Shown one piece after another: positions 1 through 8,614 of a stretch of DNA of 28,011 nt (positions are counted from its first letter, which is position 1; each line of letters starts with the position of its first letter). The notes beneath the pieces were generated by a model, which was not told the DNA's origin, searched no databases, and saw only the letters and a program-made list of their open reading frames with translations. The position numbers and the translations under genes are program-made. The stretch is taken from contig JAVWEG010000024.1 in NCBI GenBank assembly GCA_036641735.1, forward strand, positions 1 through 28,011. The letters are read 5' to 3'. This DNA comes from JAGPHI01 sp036641735 (GTDB taxonomy: Bacteria; Bacillota; Clostridia; Oscillospirales; Ruminococcaceae).

Positions 1-29
1 AATAGAATTTTAGGATGTGACAATATAAT

Positions 30-176
30 ATGAATAAAAAAACAGAAGGTTTTTTATTCCTAATAGCTGGAATTTTGTTTTTTATAGCAGCATTTATTGG
101 AAAAGGTTATATCAATATTCCATTAGGTTGCTGTTTTATTGCTTTAGGTTTAAGTAAGAGAAAAAAAGAAGATTGA
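30..176 (+). CDS. small two-helix membrane protein, 48 aa
   Basis: The open frame starts MNKKTEGFLF and ends in SKRKKED. It has two hydrophobic stretches, about residues 7-23 and 29-41, with a short glycine/lysine turn between them and charged ends. That is the layout of the tiny uncharacterised membrane proteins common in Firmicutes. The Shine-Dalgarno match (AGGA at 12-15) is 14 bases before the ATG, which is long, so the start or even expression is uncertain. The gene ends about 120 bases before the large hairpin at 299-356. Function unknown. Confidence 0.5.
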   Translation: MNKKTEGFLFLIAGILFFIAAFIGKGYINIPLGCCFIALGLSKRKKED

Positions 177-298
177 TTTACAAATTTCAGTTTGTACAAG
201 AGTATATATGCCAATAACTGCCATTGCCTGTTCCCACAAGAATAAATCCTGAATTTACGAATATGTATGCGTTAAAATCGTAGTAACACTTCATCATA

Positions 299-356
299 AA
301 AATACCGATCTCCTTCTAACTAGTTTTTAGGACTAACTTTTGGGGATCGGTATTTT
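299..356. terminator. long hairpin between convergent genes
   Basis: Bases 299-313 pair with 342-356 in a 15-bp stem with one G-U wobble; the outer 12 bp are a perfect inverted repeat. The loop is 28 bases. The stem ends in a T-run on either strand (TATTTT on plus, TATTTTTAT on minus), so it can act as a terminator in both directions. It sits between the small membrane gene (+) and the end of the c-di-GMP gene (-). The loop is longer than in a typical intrinsic terminator. On the minus strand the 3' arm contains AAGGAG. Confidence 0.55.
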
Positions 357-403
357 AAAATTGATTTTCTTTGTATGCGGTAGCTCTTACTGCAATAAAA
401 TAA

Positions 404-3400
404 TTACACTTCTTCGTATCCGCCGACTTCGCTCCAGCACAAATCCTTTTTTTTCACGCTCGTTACATCTACCGCAATTTCAAAGTGAATATTGGCACCG
501 TTTTTGTTTATGTTTTTTCCGCGCATTAAAAACGCTTGTTTTTTATCCGGCATTTGAAATAATCTTGTATATATTTTGTCGCTTTCCATAGCGGACATAT
601 GGCAAGCTGCGCAAGGCGATTTTCTGTGCATTAACACTTCGTAACATTTTTTGCTCTTACATTCGTCCTCTGTTACATTCAAAAGTTTACAAAGGCCATT
701 ATTCGCATAAATAAGCTCATATGTATCTTTTTCGCAAACATAGATGTAACCATTTACAGTATCCAGTACGCTCTCCGCATCATTTATCCATTGGCTAATT
801 GAACTTGCCGTGGAGTCTTCACCGTATCTTGACACAATATTTGAGCCTCTGTAATTTGCATTGTAAAGTGCTTTATCTGCGTTTTTGTAAAGCGCCTCAA
901 ACGAACGCGAATTATTATCGGTCATCGCTATGCCTACAGAACAAGTAACGCCTGTATTTTTACTGTCCATATATATATCGGCTATACTGTCGCAAAGCTG
1001 TCGGGCTTTATTTTCCACAAATTCTACACTTGCAATGTTTTTCATAAACACTATAAATTCATCGCCGCCCATACGTGCAATAATATCATCTTTTTCAAAA
1101 ATCGATTTCAATTTATCTGCCACTGCGCAAATAACTTTATCGCCGTATTCGTGTCCGTTTGCATCGTTTATTTTTTTGAAATTATCAATATCCAATAATA
1201 AAATAGCACAAGTATCCATAGTGTTTTCTAGGCTTTTGGAGATAATCTCCTGTGCGCTTACGCGATTAACAAGCCCTGTCATTAAATCTGTTTTTATTTG
1301 TGCCGACATTGCGTTATATTCATTTACCATTTCTTTAAAGCGATGATTTGCCTCTAATACATTGTTTACGCGGCGCATTACCACCTCAGGAATAAATGGT
1401 TTTACAATATAGTCGCTTGCGCCAAGCGAAAATGTGCTTACCTGCTGCTCACAGCTATCATCAGCAGTAATCATAATTACGGGAATTGCATCTAGCTCCG
1501 GCGAATTTTTCTTGTATAGTAAAAATTCTTTTCCGTCCATAACAGGCATACTTATATCAAGCAAAATCAAATCTATATGGTTTCGCTTATCGCTTAATAT
1601 TTGTATTGCTTCTTCTCCGTTTTCGGCTTCTTTAAAATCAAATTCACCTTGCAAAATTTTCTTTAAAACTGTGCGGTTAATCACAGCATCATCTACGATA
1701 AGCACCGTGCGTGTAGAATGTATTTCAGTAAGCCACGAATCTTTGTATCTTTGCAGCTCAAAGTCTACTTCCTTATGCAAAGTGATGTCCGTAAGCTCGC
1801 CTATGATAATATTTTTGTTGCCTACTGTAGAGGCATAGCTTAATTTTGTGTGCAGCCAAATAGACGTTCCGCCTGCGCGGTGACGCATATATTCACATTC
1901 CGAAACCGTTTGCGTGCTTGCGCATACGTTAAATGCTTCTATTAAAGCGACCTTAAATTTTTTGTCAATCATACTTAAAACATCGGGTGCATTTGCAAGC
2001 ATATCCTCGTGTCCAAGAAGAGCATAATATGCTTCATTCACTCTTATTATCTCTATTTTGTCATCTGCAAATTCATATATTGCAGCGGCGCGCAATGCGT
2101 TGCCAAATAAAGATTTAATCTCTTTATTAAATAAAAATAAATCGTCATAATGATAATCGTCAAATTTTTTGTTTGTTAATTTGTTTCCTAACGTAGAATT
2201 TTCGCAAAGCGTTTCATAATCCTTTATCGGCATAGGGCGTGCAAAATAATAGCCTTGCACATAGTCACAGCCAACGCTTCTTAAAAAATTTACCTGTTCA
2301 ATTGTTTCTGCGCCTTCGGCTATTACCGGAATTTTAAGCCATTTTGCCATACGTATTACAGATGCAACAATATTTTCGCCTCTGCCCGGAATATCAGTAT
2401 TAGCTAAAAACAGCATATCTATTTTCAAAACGTCAATTGCAATGTCTTTTAAAAGCGCAAGCGAAGAATATCCGCTGCCAAAATCGTCCATCATTATTGT
2501 AAATCCATAGCCCTGAAGCTGTGCCATTACTTTTTTCATTGCAGTGGGATTGTCTGTATATGCACTCTCCGTAAGCTCTAAATCCAGAAGCGACGGCTCT
2601 ATTTCGTACCTGCTCACAAGCTCTAACAACATCGCCACTAAATTAGGATTGTAAATATTAACGCGCGAAATATTCACAGATATAGGCGATGGATTTATCC
2701 CCTGCAATTTCCACTCGTGCAGCTTTTTACACACTTGTTCCCATACAAAATAATCCATTTTTGTAATAAATCCGTTGCGCTCAAAAATAGGCACAAACTC
2801 ACTCGGTGCAATTATTCCCTTTTTGGGATGTATCCACCTAACAAGTGCTTCTGCTCCGCAAGATAAATTTGTATGGATATTGTACTGTGGCTGTAAATAA
2901 ACTTCAAATTGTCCGTTTTGAAGCGCATAATTCATTTCATTGGTAATTTCTTGCTCTATATTAAGTACTGCGCTCATATTTTCGTTATAGTACGCAGAAA
3001 TATCAATATAATTTCCTTTGCACGTTTTTGCGGCAAGCGTAGCCCTATTGTACATTTCTTCCACGGAAATATTAGCTTCATCTATTACATAAATACCGAT
3101 AGACGGTACAATATCATAGTTCGGGTTAAATTTTGCAAGCGTTTTTTTAGACTGCTTCACCATTTTTTCAGTTTCGGCTTTATCAAATGGAAAACAAAAT
3201 CCAACAATGTCGGATTCTATTCTTCCATATGTTGCTTTATCGCATTTTTTTGCATCTTTAGCTAATTGCTCAGCGATATATATAAGGAGCTTGTCCCCCT
3301 CCAAAGTGCCAAAAAACGAATTGATAAGCTGAAATCTATCCACATCAAAACGCAAAAAAGCAAATTGTTCATTTGGATTTGCATCTATCATTTTACGAGT

Positions 3401-3865
3401 GGTTTCAAAAAACTTTTCCTTATTGTAAATTCCTGTTAACACATCGTATTCAGCCAAATATTTAAGCCTTTTAAACGCAGATAGCTGGCTTCTGTCTATT
3501 GCATTTTTAAGGCGAAACATAATTATTTCCTTATCATACGGTTTAGACACAAAATCCCAAGCGCCAAATGCCAATGCTTTTCGCTCGCTGTCTTTATCGC
3601 TGCTGCTTGTCGTCACCACAACAGGCAAGTTTTTATATTGTGCATTACTATTTATTTGTTTTAAAACTTCATAACCGTCCATAACGGGCATAATAAGGTC
3701 TAGCATTATCGCGGATATATCATCTTTATGCTCTTTTAATAGCTTTAGCGCCTTTTTGCCGTTTTCTGCCACCATCACTAAATACTCTTCGGCTAAAATT
3801 TCAGATAAAGCCGCTCTGCTAACAGCGCTGTCGTCAACAATTAATACAGTTTTTAAACAAGACAT
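404..3865 (-). CDS. tandem response regulator with GGDEF, EAL and PAS domains (c-di-GMP turnover)
   Basis: A 1153-residue cytoplasmic protein with two response-regulator units in series. Order: REC1 about 5-125 (phospho-Asp near 56, DLIMPVMDGYE); a degenerate GGDEF about 138-295 (RIESDIVGF where RxGGDEF should be); EAL about 305-555 with the EALVRW, DDFGSGYSS and QGYYFARP motifs present, so probably an active c-di-GMP phosphodiesterase; PAS about 585-705; REC2 about 719-838 (phospho-Asp near 770); a second GGDEF about 855-1015 with an intact MGGDEF at 932-937, so probably a diguanylate cyclase; and a C-terminal PAS with a cysteine cluster (KCYEVL then SPCAAC). The RxxD inhibitory site before the second GGDEF is absent (EKDD). 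A GTG 12 bases further upstream is inside the GGAGGTG ribosome site, so the ATG at 3865 is taken as the start. No histidine kinase lies nearby. The gene looks monocistronic. Confidence 0.9.
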   Translation of the reverse strand: MSCLKTVLIVDDSAVSRAALSEILAEEYLVMVAENGKKALKLLKEHKDDISAIMLDLIMPVMDGYEVLKQINSNAQYKNLPVVVTTSSSDKDSERKALAFGAWDFVSKPYDKEIIMFRLKNAIDRSQLSAFKRLKYLAEYDVLTGIYNKEKFFETTRKMIDANPNEQFAFLRFDVDRFQLINSFFGTLEGDKLLIYIAEQLAKDAKKCDKATYGRIESDIVGFCFPFDKAETEKMVKQSKKTLAKFNPNYDIVPSIGIYVIDEANISVEEMYNRATLAAKTCKGNYIDISAYYNENMSAVLNIEQEITNEMNYALQNGQFEVYLQPQYNIHTNLSCGAEALVRWIHPKKGIIAPSEFVPIFERNGFITKMDYFVWEQVCKKLHEWKLQGINPSPISVNISRVNIYNPNLVAMLLELVSRYEIEPSLLDLELTESAYTDNPTAMKKVMAQLQGYGFTIMMDDFGSGYSSLALLKDIAIDVLKIDMLFLANTDIPGRGENIVASVIRMAKWLKIPVIAEGAETIEQVNFLRSVGCDYVQGYYFARPMPIKDYETLCENSTLGNKLTNKKFDDYHYDDLFLFNKEIKSLFGNALRAAAIYEFADDKIEIIRVNEAYYALLGHEDMLANAPDVLSMIDKKFKVALIEAFNVCASTQTVSECEYMRHRAGGTSIWLHTKLSYASTVGNKNIIIGELTDITLHKEVDFELQRYKDSWLTEIHSTRTVLIVDDAVINRTVLKKILQGEFDFKEAENGEEAIQILSDKRNHIDLILLDISMPVMDGKEFLLYKKNSPELDAIPVIMITADDSCEQQVSTFSLGASDYIVKPFIPEVVMRRVNNVLEANHRFKEMVNEYNAMSAQIKTDLMTGLVNRVSAQEIISKSLENTMDTCAILLLDIDNFKKINDANGHEYGDKVICAVADKLKSIFEKDDIIARMGGDEFIVFMKNIASVEFVENKARQLCDSIADIYMDSKNTGVTCSVGIAMTDNNSRSFEALYKNADKALYNANYRGSNIVSRYGEDSTASSISQWINDAESVLDTVNGYIYVCEKDTYELIYANNGLCKLLNVTEDECKSKKCYEVLMHRKSPCAACHMSAMESDKIYTRLFQMPDKKQAFLMRGKNINKNGANIHFEIAVDVTSVKKKDLCWSEVGGYEEV

Positions 3866-3961
3866 ATCAATGTCCACCTCCGTTAAACGATTTGATTTTG
3901 CGGATATAAAGTAAAAGCAAAATAATAAAAAAAATGCGATATGTTCCTAATTATTAGTTTT

Positions 3962-3967
3962 ATTATA
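3962..3967 (-). promoter_or_regulatory. possible -10 box for the c-di-GMP regulator gene
   Basis: A perfect TATAAT is read on the minus strand about 100 bases upstream of the start at 3865. No good -35 hexamer is visible at 16-18 bases, and there is no TGn extension. The leader between it and the gene is AT-rich, and I saw no c-di-GMP riboswitch-like core in it. Confidence 0.3.
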
Positions 3968-4123
3968 CAACTTTAAATTCATTAAATCTACACTTTTTTC
4001 TTCAAATACTCCATTTTTTTATGCAAATAATCAAATTCGAGCGATTTCGTGTGCTATTCTTGCAAAAGCATAGCTTTACACGCAAAAAAGAGCCAAACTG
4101 TCTACTTTTAATTATACAAAATG

Positions 4124-4156
4124 CAAAAAAGCGCGTTTCGTAAAGAAACGCGCTTT
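4124..4156 (-). terminator. intrinsic terminator of the zinc-ribbon gene
   Basis: A perfect 12-bp inverted repeat (4128-4139 with 4145-4156, arm GAAACGCGCTTT) with a 5-base loop. On the minus strand it is followed by six T. It lies 15 bases after the stop codon of the zinc-ribbon gene. Confidence 0.9.
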
Positions 4157-4170
4157 CGTGTTTTGTTATC

Positions 4171-4446
4171 TTAACGCTTGCTAAAGCAATCGCTGCAATA
4201 AACAGGGCGGTCATTGCGAGGATCGAAAGGAACCTTGCAAGCTTTACCGCAAGATGCACAAACTGCATCGAACATTTGGCGGTCTCCGCCATTGCCACGC
4301 GAGTTTTGCTTCTTTAGATCACGGCAGGGTTTGCAGCGCTGTGGCTCATTAGTAAAGCCCTTCTCTGCGAAAAACTCCTGCTCGCTGACAGTAAATACGA
4401 ATTCTTGACCGCAATCTTTGCAGACGATAGTTTTGTCGTTGTACAT
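4171..4446 (-). CDS. small double zinc-ribbon protein, 91 aa
   Basis: The protein carries two zinc-ribbon units. The first has CKDC near residue 9 paired with CKPC near 38. The second is CASC then CSDC with exactly 17 residues between the pairs, which fits the CxxC-x17-CxxC pattern of small Firmicute zinc-ribbon proteins. A basic, Asn/Gly-rich linker (KKQNSRGNGGDR) joins them. It may bind nucleic acid or act as an adaptor, but its function is not known. The start has AGAGG seven or so bases upstream. It has a dedicated near-consensus promoter (4494-4522) and a strong terminator, so it is a monocistronic and probably well expressed gene. Confidence 0.85.
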   Translation of the reverse strand: MYNDKTIVCKDCGQEFVFTVSEQEFFAEKGFTNEPQRCKPCRDLKKQNSRGNGGDRQMFDAVCASCGKACKVPFDPRNDRPVYCSDCFSKR

Positions 4447-4493
4447 TAAATACCTCTTGTTAGTTTGTGTTACGTCAGATTAGACGCAAGTTT

Positions 4494-4522
4494 AGTATAA
4501 CACGCGTTTTGTTGCTTGTCAA
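4494..4522 (-). promoter_or_regulatory. near-consensus sigma-A promoter of the zinc-ribbon gene
   Basis: On the minus strand TTGACA (4517-4522) and TATACT (4494-4499) are separated by exactly 17 bases. Transcription would start near 4487, about 40 bases before the ATG at 4446. It lies just past the end of tsaD, so the zinc-ribbon gene does not depend on the polA operon. Confidence 0.85.
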
Positions 4523-4548
4523 TCCCAAAATTTTAAATTAATACTTAT

Positions 4549-5556
4549 TTATTCATAATCTATTGGCAAGCTTGGTATTCCATTAAGAGCATTGCTTCCT
4601 CGTTTGCCTGCCAAATATTCGTAATACCCTTGTGCTGCTATCATTGCTGCATTATCTCCGCACAAATTCATCTGCGGTAAATACACCTTTGCGCAAAGCC
4701 GCTTTGCTCCGTTTTCCACATTGGTACGCAACCGTCTGTTTGCCGCTACTCCTCCTGCAAGACATATCTTATCTGCGCCTATATCCTTTGCGGCAAGCAA
4801 TAATTTATCCGCCAATATTTCCGATATTCTTGCCTCAAAGCTCGCCGCCATATCGTTTACATTTATTTCTTCGCCCGTCATTTCCGCGTGATTAATAATA
4901 TTAAGTACCGCCGTTTTAAGCCCCGAAAAGCTAACATCATATTTGCCCTCCACGTGCGGAGTAGGCAATTTATATCTGTTTTCATTGCCCGTCAGCGCCG
5001 CTTTGCTTACGGCAGGGCCGCCCGGATATCCCAGCTTTAATGTGCGGCTTACTTTATCAAATGCTTCACCTGCCGCATCGTCTACTGTGCGCCCCATCAC
5101 TTCAAACGAAGTATAGCTATTCACCTTTACAATATGGCTATGCCCTCCTGATGCTACAAGGCACAAAAACGGCGGTGTTAATTGCAAATGTGTAAGATAT
5201 AATGCGGCGATATGTCCGCGCAGATGATGCACAGGCACTAAAGGCTTATCCTGTGCAAATGCAAGAGATTTCGCAAAGCTTACGCCCACAAGCACCGCCC
5301 CTATCAGTCCCGGAGCAAACGTCACCGCCACAGCATCAATGTCGTTCATAGTAAGCTGTGCTTTATCAAGGGCTGCTTTAGTTACCAAAGATATATTTTC
5401 TATATGCCTACGGCTTGCTATTTCCGGCACTACACCGCCATACAAATTTTGCTCTTCAGCGCTTGAAGCAATTTCGTTTGCTATTAATATGCGCCCGTCC
5501 TCTACTATAGCGGCACAGGTATCGTCACAGCTAGACTCTATACCTAATATTTTCAT
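4549..5556 (-). CDS. tsaD: tRNA threonylcarbamoyladenosine transferase TsaD
   Basis: TsaD is the catalytic subunit that moves the threonylcarbamoyl group onto A37 of ANN-decoding tRNAs (t6A). The 335-residue length is typical. Visible family motifs are the N-terminal GIESSCDDT, the metal ligands in HHLRGH (His111 and His115), VASGGHSH, GRTVDDAAGEAFDK, SFSGLKTAV, LAGGVAANRRLR and the late GDNAAMIAAQG with the third metal ligand. It overlaps rimI by ATGA (start 5556, rimI stop 5553), so the two are translationally coupled. The partners TsaB, TsaE and TsaC, of which TsaB and TsaE often sit in this operon, are not in the window. Confidence 0.97.
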   Translation of the reverse strand: MKILGIESSCDDTCAAIVEDGRILIANEIASSAEEQNLYGGVVPEIASRRHIENISLVTKAALDKAQLTMNDIDAVAVTFAPGLIGAVLVGVSFAKSLAFAQDKPLVPVHHLRGHIAALYLTHLQLTPPFLCLVASGGHSHIVKVNSYTSFEVMGRTVDDAAGEAFDKVSRTLKLGYPGGPAVSKAALTGNENRYKLPTPHVEGKYDVSFSGLKTAVLNIINHAEMTGEEINVNDMAASFEARISEILADKLLLAAKDIGADKICLAGGVAANRRLRTNVENGAKRLCAKVYLPQMNLCGDNAAMIAAQGYYEYLAGKRGSNALNGIPSLPIDYE

Positions 5557-5993
5557 AGCTTATCCCCTTTGATTTTAGACATTATTATTGCATCATCACT
5601 CGGCTTTGTGTAAAATGCTTTGCGCATACCTATTTTTGTAAAGCAAAGCTTTTCATAAAGCTCTATTGCGGCATTATTTTGGCTGCGCACTTCAAGATAA
5701 ATACTGTCGGCATCACATTCGCAAAAGGCAAAATTAAGCAAGCCTTGTGCTACTCCGCAGCGCCTGTATTGCGGAAGTACCGTAATTGTGTTGATATTTG
5801 CTTCTCTGCACACCACTTGCAGCGAGCAAAAGGCTATTATTTTGCCCTCGCTTTCAGCTACAAAATTATAAGATACCTCGTCCTTAAAGCTTGCCTTTAT
5901 TCCTTCTTCGCTCCATATGTCTGGCGCAAATTGTTCTACTATAGCGCAATGCTCTACATCTTGCATTATAGCCTGTCTGTATTTAACATTCAT
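5553..5993 (-). CDS. rimI: RimI-like GNAT N-acetyltransferase
   Basis: A 146-residue GNAT-fold acetyltransferase. The acetyl-CoA loop appears as VLPQYRRCGVAQGLL (about residues 72-86), followed by the YLEVRSQNNAAIELYEKLCF region typical of RimI, which acetylates the N-terminus of ribosomal protein S18 in E. coli. The ATG at 5993 has AAGGA six bases upstream, inside the end of polA. It is sandwiched between polA (3-base gap) and tsaD (4-base overlap). RimI next to TsaD is a widespread arrangement and supports the name over a generic GNAT; the actual substrate here is inferred. Confidence 0.9.
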   Translation of the reverse strand: MNVKYRQAIMQDVEHCAIVEQFAPDIWSEEGIKASFKDEVSYNFVAESEGKIIAFCSLQVVCREANINTITVLPQYRRCGVAQGLLNFAFCECDADSIYLEVRSQNNAAIELYEKLCFTKIGMRKAFYTKPSDDAIIMSKIKGDKL

Positions 5994-5996
5994 AAA

Positions 5997-8513
5997 TTAT
6001 CCTTTTGCCGCATACCAAGTATCGCCGCTGTTCACATCTGCGCTTAAAGGCACGCAAAGCTCCGCGGCATTTTGCATTTCTTCGCCCAATATTTCACTTG
6101 CCCGCTTTGTTTCATTTTCAGGACATTCCACTATCAGCTCATCGTGTACTTGCAATATCAGCTTTGCTTCAAGATTTTCGTCTTTTAATCTTTTATACAC
6201 TTTTATCATAGCAAGCTTTATAATATCTGCCGCCGTGCCTTGTATAGGTGTATTCATCGCCATACGCTCTCCGAGCGACCTTATATTAAAATTAGATGAT
6301 GCAAGCTCAGGCAAATTTCGTCTGCGCCCAAACATCGTGGTAACATATCCATTTTCACGCGCAGCTTCCACTGTGCTGTCCATATAATTTTTAACTCCGC
6401 TAAATGTATCAAGATAATTTTTAATAAAAATATCCGCCTGCTTCACCGATACATTAATATCTTTAGATAAGCTAAAAGCGCTTATCCCATATACTATACC
6501 AAAATTTACCGCTTTAGCCGACGAGCGCAAAGCAGGAGTAATGTCACCGGGCTCCATATTATATATTTTAGCCGCCGTACTGCGGTGAATATCGCCGCCT
6601 GTGCGAAACACCTCTATCATATTTGCATCATTTGATATATGTGCTAAAATGCGCAGCTCTATTTGGCTGTAGTCCGCATCTAATAATACACTTTTGCTTT
6701 GTGCAATAAAAAATTTGCGCAATTCTCTGCCTAGCTTAGTGCGCACAGGAATGTTTTGTAAATTCGGCTCTCCTGAGCTTATGCGCCCTGTACGCGTTTC
6801 CGTTTGGTTAAAAGTAGAATGTATCCGCCCGTCTTTGCCTATTACTTTTAATAGCCCTTCCACATAAGTGGAATTTAGTTTAGAATATGTGCGATAAATA
6901 AGGATATTATCTATTACGGGAGAATATACTCGCAGGCTCTCTAAGGTTTCGGCATTAGTGGAATATCCGCTCTTTGTTTTTTTACGTGTAGGCAATCCCA
7001 TATCTTCAAAAAGTGCTTTCCCTAGCTGTTTTGGGCTATTGACGTTAAATTCATACCCTACTGCGCTATATATTTCCGCAAGCTGCTTTTTTAATTCCGC
7101 TTGCAATATTACGCCGAAATCTTCAATACCTTTTTTATCTACGGCAATTCCTATATGCTCCATACTGCCAAGCACTTCGCACAGCGGCAGTTCTATTTCC
7201 TTTAGCAATTTTGTCATTCCGCTATTGTCGCACGCTGCTTGCAAAGCAGTAAACAGCGGCTCTAATATTGCCGCTGTTTCATACTCACAGCCAAAATCAG
7301 GCTCTATGCCATATTCAGCCGCAAGCTGCATCACAGTATAATCACTTGCAGACGGATTTAAAAGATATGCCGCAAGCTTGCCATCAAACACTATATTATT
7401 TGCGGTTTTATCGTGTTCAAACGCAAAACGATAGTACGGCTTTGCGTTAAATATAAGCTTTTGTGCATCATTGCTTATTAATAATTCCAAAAGCGATGCT
7501 TCATCTGCAAGATACACCTTGCCATTGTTTACACACACAGCATTTCCATTACATTCTGCAAGATATACTTTGCCTTTAAGCGGTATAAGCGGCAATACCT
7601 CTATTTGCCGTAAATTGCTTGTATCTATATTTGTCTTTTCAATATCACTTAGCTTTAAGCGCTCTAAAATAGTCGGCATTTCAAGGCAAGACAGCATTGA
7701 CGATGCTTCTTTCACATTTGGCGCATCCTTAATGTAGCTGCCATTATCCGTAGGCACAGGCGCGGCACAGCTTATCTCGGCTAATTTACGGCTCATATCC
7801 GCGTTTTCTTTATCCGCAATCAGCTTTGCTCTTACTCCTGTTTTGATAAGCTCGCTATTTATATTTTCGTATACGCTTTTTAAGCTATGAAATTGCTGTA
7901 TTAAAGTAAGTGCTGTCTTTTCGCCCACTCCTGCTACTCCGGGTATATTATCCGATGCATCACCCATAAGGCTTTTCACTTCTATTAGCTCGCTCGGTGT
8001 TACACCGTATTTTTCCATTACCGCAGCTTCGTCCATATCTTGAGTAACACTCTTACCCATTTTAGTAGATGCAAGCAATACGCGTACGTGCGGCGCAATA
8101 AGCTGCAACGAGTCTCTATCTCCAGTAGCTATTACACAGTCGTCTCCTCGCTTTTCGCAAGCTAGGGCAAGTGTGCCTAAAATATCGTCCGCTTCATATC
8201 CTTCACAAGTTACAAGCTTATATCCAAGCATCGTCAATAGCTCTTTTAATATCGGCATTTGTGCCGCTAATTCTTCTGGCATACCCTTGCGCCCTGCTTT
8301 ATATCCGTCATACATTTTATGTCTGAAGGTCGGCGCTCTTAAATCAAATGCTATTGCTACCTCATTAGGCTTTTCGTCCGTCTCTAGCTTTAATAATATA
8401 TTCATAAAGCCGTAAATAGCATTGGTATACTGCCCGTTTTTGGTAGTAAGCAGCTTTATGCCATAAAATGCTCTGTTAATAATGCTGTTTCCGTCTAATA
8501 CCAATAGCTTCAA
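5997..8513 (-). CDS. polA: DNA polymerase I without proofreading
   Basis: An 838-residue family A polymerase for Okazaki-fragment processing and repair. Residues 1-290 form the 5'-3' nuclease domain (LDGNSIINRAFYG, YEADDILG, TGDRDSLQLI, GDASDNIPGVAGVGEKT). Residues about 310-430 correspond to the 3'-5' exonuclease fold, but the DxE metal motif is missing (VYLAECNGNAV in that place), so proofreading is probably lost, as in Bacillus and Thermus enzymes. The polymerase domain has motif A DADYSQIELRI (Asp614), motif B RSSAKAVNFGIVYG (663-676, with Phe671) and motif C VHDE (789-792). The start is TTG at 8513 with AGGTAAG upstream. It is first in a polA-rimI-tsaD operon. Confidence 0.97.
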   Translation of the reverse strand: MKLLVLDGNSIINRAFYGIKLLTTKNGQYTNAIYGFMNILLKLETDEKPNEVAIAFDLRAPTFRHKMYDGYKAGRKGMPEELAAQMPILKELLTMLGYKLVTCEGYEADDILGTLALACEKRGDDCVIATGDRDSLQLIAPHVRVLLASTKMGKSVTQDMDEAAVMEKYGVTPSELIEVKSLMGDASDNIPGVAGVGEKTALTLIQQFHSLKSVYENINSELIKTGVRAKLIADKENADMSRKLAEISCAAPVPTDNGSYIKDAPNVKEASSMLSCLEMPTILERLKLSDIEKTNIDTSNLRQIEVLPLIPLKGKVYLAECNGNAVCVNNGKVYLADEASLLELLISNDAQKLIFNAKPYYRFAFEHDKTANNIVFDGKLAAYLLNPSASDYTVMQLAAEYGIEPDFGCEYETAAILEPLFTALQAACDNSGMTKLLKEIELPLCEVLGSMEHIGIAVDKKGIEDFGVILQAELKKQLAEIYSAVGYEFNVNSPKQLGKALFEDMGLPTRKKTKSGYSTNAETLESLRVYSPVIDNILIYRTYSKLNSTYVEGLLKVIGKDGRIHSTFNQTETRTGRISSGEPNLQNIPVRTKLGRELRKFFIAQSKSVLLDADYSQIELRILAHISNDANMIEVFRTGGDIHRSTAAKIYNMEPGDITPALRSSAKAVNFGIVYGISAFSLSKDINVSVKQADIFIKNYLDTFSGVKNYMDSTVEAARENGYVTTMFGRRRNLPELASSNFNIRSLGERMAMNTPIQGTAADIIKLAMIKVYKRLKDENLEAKLILQVHDELIVECPENETKRASEILGEEMQNAAELCVPLSADVNSGDTWYAAKG

Positions 8514-8546
8514 GTTTCTTACCTGCTTTCATTTTTTTCAAATTAA

Positions 8547-8555
8547 AGTATACCA
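8547..8555 (-). promoter_or_regulatory. extended -10 promoter of polA-rimI-tsaD
   Basis: The minus strand reads TGGTATACT, an extended -10 element, about 34 bases upstream of the polA TTG. No good -35 box is visible at 17 bases (TATCAT). The block TGGTATACTTTAAT here also occurs at the rubrerythrin promoter, where it forms half of a palindrome. Confidence 0.6.
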
Positions 8556-8570
8556 TATTACGCTTGTTTA

Positions 8571-8579
8571 TGATACAAT
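8571..8579 (+). promoter_or_regulatory. extended -10 promoter of dusB
   Basis: TGATACAAT (TGn plus TACAAT) lies 35 bases before the dusB ATG, with no clear -35 box. It is divergent from the polA promoter 16 bases away, so the two start regions share a roughly 100-base intergenic space. Confidence 0.5.
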
Positions 8580-8614
8580 AATAAAGTTAGTGATTATTTT
8601 TATTTGGGTGATAT

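Noticed and set aside
3875..3877. GTG as the start of the c-di-GMP regulator
   Set aside because: The GTG is the end of the GGAGGTG ribosome site itself; the ATG at 3865 has proper spacing.
3878..4123. A c-di-GMP riboswitch upstream of the GGDEF/EAL gene
   Set aside because: I looked for the conserved GEMM core in the AT-rich leader and did not see it; only a TATAAT box stands out.
4002..4298. A 98-residue minus-strand frame overlapping the zinc-ribbon gene
   Set aside because: It is out of phase with the clear zinc-ribbon gene and reads through its terminator hairpin; no family features.
5997..8513. Proofreading activity in DNA polymerase I
   Set aside because: The 3'-5' exonuclease region lacks the DxE metal residues, so only the 5' nuclease and polymerase functions are claimed.
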